Position numbers and translations under genes: made by a program. DNA of 13,535 nucleotides from Tieghemiomyces parasiticus. Its lineage: Eukaryota; Kickxellomycota; Dimargaritomycetes; Dimargaritales; Dimargaritaceae. The notes under the pieces are model-generated. The model was not told the origin of the DNA. It worked only from the letters and a program-made list of their open reading frames with translations, and made no database searches. This document shows, piece by piece, positions 8,966 to 13,535 of this stretch. Each line of letters starts with the position of its first letter. Positions within the stretch are counted from its first letter, which is position 1. The stretch spans positions 1 through 13,535 of the forward strand of contig JANBPT010001144.1 of NCBI GenBank assembly GCA_027575765.1. Reading direction: 5' to 3'.

Positions 8966-9329
8966 ATTGCCCCAAAAGGTCCACCCGGGCGAGTTGAAAC
9001 ATGTAGCACCACCACGTCGCTCTCCCACCTTTAGTCGCGAAGGTAGCCGGGACGCCTTGGAGACATATCCTCGGGCGTCGGCTGGAGAAAGTCCCACCCT
9101 GTAAGTCGCCTGCAATAGATCAGACGGTTGGGGGGTGGAAAAAGAGAAAGTGGTTGGGGAGGCGGGTAAAATGTGGCGTACTTGCAGCTGTGCAGTGTGG
9201 GGCTTCGGGAAACCGTCCGGAAAGCTAAAGCAATGATACTCTACGGTGGGCATTGGACAGAGTGCCTTCCATTAGGCTCCTTAATTTGGGCCGCAAATGG
9301 CCTGTTCTCCTGGTTGGTTCGTAGGCGTT

Positions 9330-9503
9330 ATTGGCTAACAATTTGGATACCTACCATATTATATTTTTTTTACCACGCGCCCCTCCCAAACGGTGACCAG
9401 CTACTTGCCCGTCTCTCCCCCCTTGCTCCTCTCGCTCATTAGCCAGCGCACCATCTAGTCCTACTACTTTTCTACTCGCCCAACTCCCACCACCGTAGGA
9501 ACC
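9330..9503 (+). promoter_or_regulatory. Putative ERG7 core promoter and leader
   Basis: An inverted CCAAT box (ATTGG, 9330-9334) and a TATATT/T-rich element (about 9356-9370) lie about 175 and 145 bp upstream of the ERG7 ATG. They are followed by a pyrimidine-rich stretch with CTCTCC and CTACTACTTTTCTACTC repeats typical of fungal leaders. A further ATTGG lies at 9252-9256. No transcription start can be read from sequence alone. Confidence 0.35.
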
Positions 9504-12500
9504 ATGGCCACCCGGACGTACCCACCGCCGCTCTACAAACCCATTCGGCTGCGCGACCTCCAACCGACGGACCGCACCCGCTGGCGCCTCAATGTCGACC
9601 GCGGTCGGCAGGTGTGGGAGTACCTCGATTCTATCCAGGCCGCGCAGAACCGTCCCCAGACGGATGTGGAACGCTACTGGCTTGGCCTGCCTATGGTAAG
9701 TAGACGAACCAAGCAACTATGTCCTAGGTGGCCACCGCCCCGCTCCCTTTCCGTTAGCGCGGGGGTAACAACCGCTGCATTGTGTGAGCGTGCCCCAGAC
9801 CCAAAGCGTATCACCTCGGTACTCACCTAGTACTAACCTCCAAATTTATTGACCTCGTAATGCGCCACGTCGCTCGTGTATAGGAGAAAATCGGGGCCTC
9901 AGCCGCCGCGCAGACCCCCTTCGACGCGGCCCGGAAGGGATTCGCTTTCCTACGCAACCTTCAGACCGAAGACGGCCACTGGGCTGGCCGCTACGACGGG
10001 CCCATGTTTATAACCCCTGGTGTGGTCATCTCGCTTTACTGCGTCCGCCATGTCTTGCCCGACCCCCAGCGCTGCGAATTGATTCGCTACATCCTGAGCA
10101 TGGCCCACCCCGAGGACGGCGGCTGGGGATTGTAAGTGAGTTGATATGTATTTATCCTGGCGGTGGCCACTTCAAAGCGAGGTAGTCGATTTTGGGCATG
10201 AATCTAAACTATAGAGATAAAGCCGTTCTTCCGCTAACGGACCCGCGACTTATCTGATCCGCCTTTCATCTCCCCCGCCCCTTACTTAGGCATTCGAAGG
10301 GCAAGTCCATCGTGTTTGGCACAACGCTCAATTATGTGACGCTCCGAATTCTAGGCGTCGGGGCCGACGAGGAACCCATGATTAAAGCCCGCAACACCCT
10401 GCATTCACTTGGTAGGTACCTCTAGAGCAGTCTACTCGGTCATACTCCAACACGTCAACATGTCGCGCCCGAGCTGGCCCTAATGCGACCGTAAGCGACT
10501 AATACCCATTATCCCGTACCATCACTATACGATCCCCACAACCCTTGCACCAGGCGGCGCTGCGGGCATCCCGGCCTGGGGCAAGTTCTGGCTCAGTATC
10601 CTGGGTGTATACAAGTGGGAGGGTATGAACCCAATTCCCCCTGAACTGACGTAAGCCACAGATCTTGAGACACCGTCTTAACGGTAATTAGATTACTCGA
10701 AGGGAATGGCCACGGTGCACCAGTAGGACCGGTAAACTAACCAACCGCCAACCTTCCTCCTTCCCCCCACCTTGCTAACCCAACGCCACCCCGTGCAGAC
10801 TCCTACCCCACATCCTCCCCGTACACCCCGGCCGATTCTGGGCGCACACCCGTGTGGTGTACCTGAGTATGGCCTACCTCTATGGAAAGCGGTACGTCAC
10901 CGAGAGGACTCTGCTCACCGAGCAGCTCAAAGAGGTAAGGATGCCTTCCTCTCGAACCAGTTGCTGAACACAAGTAGCGTCTCTCTTTGGGCGACACAGT
11001 CTAACCACCTGGCCTTGCTTGGCCCTCCTCCCCTTTCCTCTGTACCGCCAATCTCATTAGGAAATCTACGTCCAACCGTTTAACAGTATCGACTGGGCAG
11101 CCAATCGGGCCAACGTGGCCGAGGTGGACATGTACACCCGCCCCAACGCACTCACACGTCTGGCCAACCGGTGCCTTGCTGGCTTCGAACAGATCAACCC
11201 CACGTGGGTGCGCGAACGGGCCCTAGAAGAGACTTTGAGCCAGGTCCTAATGGAGGAGGCCAACACTTCCGGTCTTGGGCTCGCCCCGGTCAACTACGCC
11301 GTCAACACTGTGGCTTTGGCGGTGGGCAAAGGTAAGGACTCGTTTGAGTACCGACGCCATATTGAGCGCTTGCCAGACCCCATGTGGATGAGTCCGCAGG
11401 GCCTGATGGTCAACGGGACCAACGGTTCCCAGATGTGGGACGCCGGCTTTGCGGCCCAGGCGGCAGTGGAGACGGGACTCGCCGATTTACCGGAGAACCA
11501 CGCCTGCCTGGCCCGCACTCTGGAGTTTCTGGACGAGTGCCAGATCCAAGAGAACCCACCGTACTACGAGGTGGCGTATCGGTTCCGCACGCGTGGCGCC
11601 TGGCCATTCAGTACCCACGACCAGGGCTACACCGTGTCCGACTGCACCGCCGAGGGGCTGCAGGGCGTTCTCCTACTCCAGAATCTGCCGTACCTACCGG
11701 TCCACGTAGGCGCCCAGCGAGCCATGGACGCCGTTGACTTGCTGCTCACCATGCAGAACCCAGGCGGCGGTTTCGCCAGTTACGAAACCATCCGCTCTCC
11801 GGAATGGATCGAATTTCTAAATCCCGCCGAGATATTTGGAAAGTATATGGTGGAGTACGCTTATCCGGAATGTACCACCTCGGTCATCCTGGGTCTCAAG
11901 TGTTTCCAGAGATTCTATCCGGACTACCGCGTGGACGACATCCGGTAAGTTAGTTCGGCCGTGAGTGACACGTCTAATAGAAACAGGGCGTGACCCCTGG
12001 ACGATACGCCGTGGGGCCAGACTAGCGCGGCTAGTGGCCGTTACCCTGCCCCCTGCTTTCTATAGCTTCGATATAACCGGCTCCACGCGCTAACCCGCCC
12101 CAAACAATTCTCCACCACTCCTCCATAACGACCCCACCCCGTATGTCGCGGTCGGTAAACCGCTTTTCTCACAGTCGCTGTATCAATGGCGCAGTTGAGT
12201 ATCTAATCGATCAGCAGCGTCCTGATGGCAGCTGGTTTGGCTCGTGGGGAGTTTGCTTTACCTATGCCTGCATGTTTGCCCTGAAATCCCTCGCCAGCGA
12301 AGGCTTCACTTACGACAACTCGTAAGTGCCAGCTACCATCCGTTCGGTTTGGAATCTCATGAGGTGGCTAAGAAGGGGCTGGTGGATTACTACGCAAATT
12401 GTGCCTTTACCTCAACCTTACTAACCACAATATCCTTGTCGGCCCCGTGCCATTTGCATTGTGCGCCCCCTCCTCACATGACGACGTCTGGCTATTTACA

Positions 12501-13156
12501 GTGTTCCTGTCCAAAAAGGGTGCGAGTTTCTTATCTCGAAACAACGCGCGGATGGCGGTTGGGGCGAGTCCTTTGAGGTAAGCACCGCTTGTCGACGTGT
12601 CGTTTACGATTTTCAAATAGCCACGAGGACAAGGGCTGCCGATCTTACCAGAACCTACGTGCCCTACCCGTTTTTTCATTATACCGTCCTTTTACCATTA
12701 ACAGGCCTGTGAAACGGGCGAATACGTACAGTACGAAGACTCACAGGTGGTGCAGACCGCGTGGGCCATGTTGGCCTTGATGGCCGCCCAGTATCCCGGC
12801 TGTGACGATGTGACCCGGGCCGCGAAGGTAAGTCCGGGCCTGCTCTCCTTGTAACTACCATAGTACCTCGGTGTGGCCGTTTCATTGTGGCAGACTTTAC
12901 TCGGCATTAACTCCCCCGATATTTCTCTTATCATACCGCCATGCCCTGAATTCCCCCCCCCCCCACACAGTTCATCATGTCCCGGCAGCAACCCAATGGC
13001 GAGTGGCTGCAGGAATCACTCGAGGGCGTGTTTAACAAGAGCTGTGCCATCGCCTACCCTAACTTCAAGCTTGTCTTCACGACCTGGGCCCTGGGCAAGT
13101 ACGCTAAACTCTACGGTAACCCCAGACTGGCGCAGTCCGACGGGTGCTTAACCTAG
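9504..13156 (+). CDS. ERG7: Lanosterol synthase (oxidosqualene cyclase), ten exons
   Basis: Cyclises (S)-2,3-oxidosqualene to lanosterol in ergosterol synthesis, normally on ER or lipid-droplet membranes. Exons read as 9504-9695, 9884-10131, 10290-10411, 10554-10650, 10799-10934, 11061-11944, 12175-12321, 12502-12577, 12705-12827 and 12971-13156. They sum to 2211 bases and encode 736 residues, close to yeast Erg7 (731) and human LSS (732), and every junction keeps the frame and family homology. Key residues seen: catalytic Asp459 in DCTAE; His236 (yeast His234); and Thr385, Gln453 and Val457, which match yeast Thr384, Gln450 and Val454 and differ from the Tyr/His/Ile of cycloartenol synthase. 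QW-type repeats include GHWAG, GGWGL, GSWFG, GGWGES and NGEW. The start ATG is in an ACCATGG context and the protein begins like yeast Erg7 with a short N-terminus. Oddities: the usual VYLPMSY near His236 is VYLSMAY (Ser243 for Pro), and the C-terminal FPxWALG is FTTWALG. The gene appears intact; it could be the housekeeping copy or a paralogue. Confidence 0.96.
9696..12970 (+). other. Nine spliceosomal introns of ERG7
   Basis: Introns lie at 9696-9883, 10132-10289, 10412-10553, 10651-10798, 10935-11060, 11945-12174, 12322-12501, 12578-12704 and 12828-12970 (126-230 bp). All are GT-AG, with donors GTAAGT, GTAAGC, GTAGGT or GTAAGG. Candidate branch sites are TACTAAC at 9831 (intron 1) and CTAAC at 10234, 10775, 11001, 12090 and 12421 (introns 2, 4, 5, 6, 7), with CTAAT at 10499 (intron 3) and TTAAC near 12907 (intron 9). 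Intron 8 has no clear one. From these motifs to the acceptor there is no internal AG. Introns 1, 5 and 8 fall between codons; the others split codons. Placement was set by protein homology across each junction. Confidence 0.9.
12953..12964 (+). repeat. C12 homopolymer before an ERG7 acceptor
   Basis: Twelve consecutive C residues form most of the polypyrimidine stretch directly before the CACACAG acceptor of ERG7 intron 9. Such runs are prone to length error in sequencing, but being intronic it would not affect the reading frame. Confidence 0.85.
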
Positions 13157-13414
13157 GATAATCATCGGCGTACTGGCTACGGTTGACGGACGGGCGCTGG
13201 CATGTGCTTATTTGGGTTTATGTCTTGATCGGATGCGTCGTGACAGATCCAGGTCACACTTTACCTCGTCGTACTATCAGACCCTTTTTGCATAACGGCG
13301 ATAATTAATCAGCCATCAACTAAATCACTTGACTAATACATACTGTGCAGGATGGTATTGCTCTTGCCATGGCATCTTAAGTGATAATTTTATGCACCAA
13401 ATACCGTTTCGGAA
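13157..13414. other. ERG7 3' flank, no gene seen
   Basis: AT-richer DNA following the ERG7 stop. No canonical AATAAA is present; AATACA at about 13335 and TAATTAAT near 13303 are weak alternatives for 3' end formation. A CTAATACATACTGTGCAG stretch (ending 13350) resembles a 3' splice site but is not needed by the gene model. No RNA gene or other open frame with motifs is seen. Confidence 0.5.
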
Positions 13415-13535
13415 GTATAGATAGCTCTAAATTTACGCGTTTGGTGAAGTTTATGGGCTTCGGCAGTAGCGCTGTAGATGACCACTAGAAAGTTCCAAGG
13501 CGAATAATCAAGTGGGTTTGATCAGTTTGGGATTG
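13415..13535. repeat. Right arm of terminal inverted repeat
   Basis: Partner of the left arm in opposite orientation. 13459-13535 is the exact reverse complement of 1-77, 13442-13456 of 80-94, and similarity fades by about 13415. It lies about 0.26 kb beyond the ERG7 stop. As with the left arm, it may be the visible edge of a dispersed repeat at which the assembly stopped, or the end of a mobile element enclosing the whole locus. Confidence 0.9.

Larger units (their letters stand above)
8556..9503. other. Intergenic region between NRPS and ERG7
   Basis: 948 bp between two plus-strand genes. It holds the NRPS 3' end signals (AATAAA at 8611) and, nearer the right side, possible ERG7 promoter elements. 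A 123-codon open frame on the minus strand (8882-9253) has no recognisable motif and looks incidental. No RNA gene is seen. Confidence 0.7.

Noticed and set aside
8882..9253. 123-codon minus-strand frame between the two genes
   Set aside because: No motifs or homology recognised, and it overlaps the likely ERG7 upstream control region.
10524..10533. TATACGA, the reverse of the yeast Upc2 sterol element TCGTATA
   Set aside because: Located inside ERG7 intron 3, not in a promoter; a 7-bp match is expected by chance.
13114..13410. Alternative last ERG7 intron using a GGTAAC donor and the GTGCAG acceptor ending at 13350
   Set aside because: The joined reading gives a C-terminus unlike the family, while the simple exon to the TAG at 13154 gives a normal length and ending.

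Overview
The window looks like a contig from a filamentous or early-diverging fungus. It carries a sterol-pathway gene with nine GT-AG introns of 126-230 bp, mostly with CTAAC-type branch sites, and a long, intron-free, bacterial-style nonribosomal peptide synthetase (NRPS) gene. The GC-rich coding DNA, the intron density and a D-amino-acid type NRPS would fit a non-Dikarya (zygomycete-grade) fungus, but this is inference; no rRNA or other taxonomic marker is present.

Layout, left to right. (1) Positions 1-121 are one arm of an inverted repeat whose partner closes the window (13415-13535); the outer 77 bases are perfectly complementary. (2) Positions 122-2594 hold no gene I can support; there is a (AG)9 microsatellite and a weak promoter-like stretch just before the next gene. 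(3) Positions 2595-8555 are a 1986-residue NRPS read as T - inactive E-like - C - A - T - E. It has no adenylation domain for its first carrier and no release domain, so it looks like a middle piece of an assembly line. (4) Positions 8556-9503 are intergenic, with a poly(A) signal for the NRPS and a possible promoter for the next gene. (5) Positions 9504-13156 are a complete ten-exon lanosterol synthase gene (ERG7), 736 residues after splicing, with the catalytic Asp and the Thr/Gln/Val product-specificity residues typical of fungal lanosterol synthases. (6) Positions 13157-13414 hold no supported gene, followed by the second repeat arm.

The two genes lie in tandem on the plus strand, 948 bp apart. 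ERG7 makes lanosterol for ergosterol synthesis. The NRPS would condense an upstream acyl or peptidyl group with one activated amino acid (binding pocket suggests aromatic or hydrophobic) and epimerise it to the D form, needing partner enzymes before and after it. Whether the pair is functionally linked, for example as an NRPS beside a self-resistance copy of a target enzyme, or simply adjacent, cannot be decided from this window.
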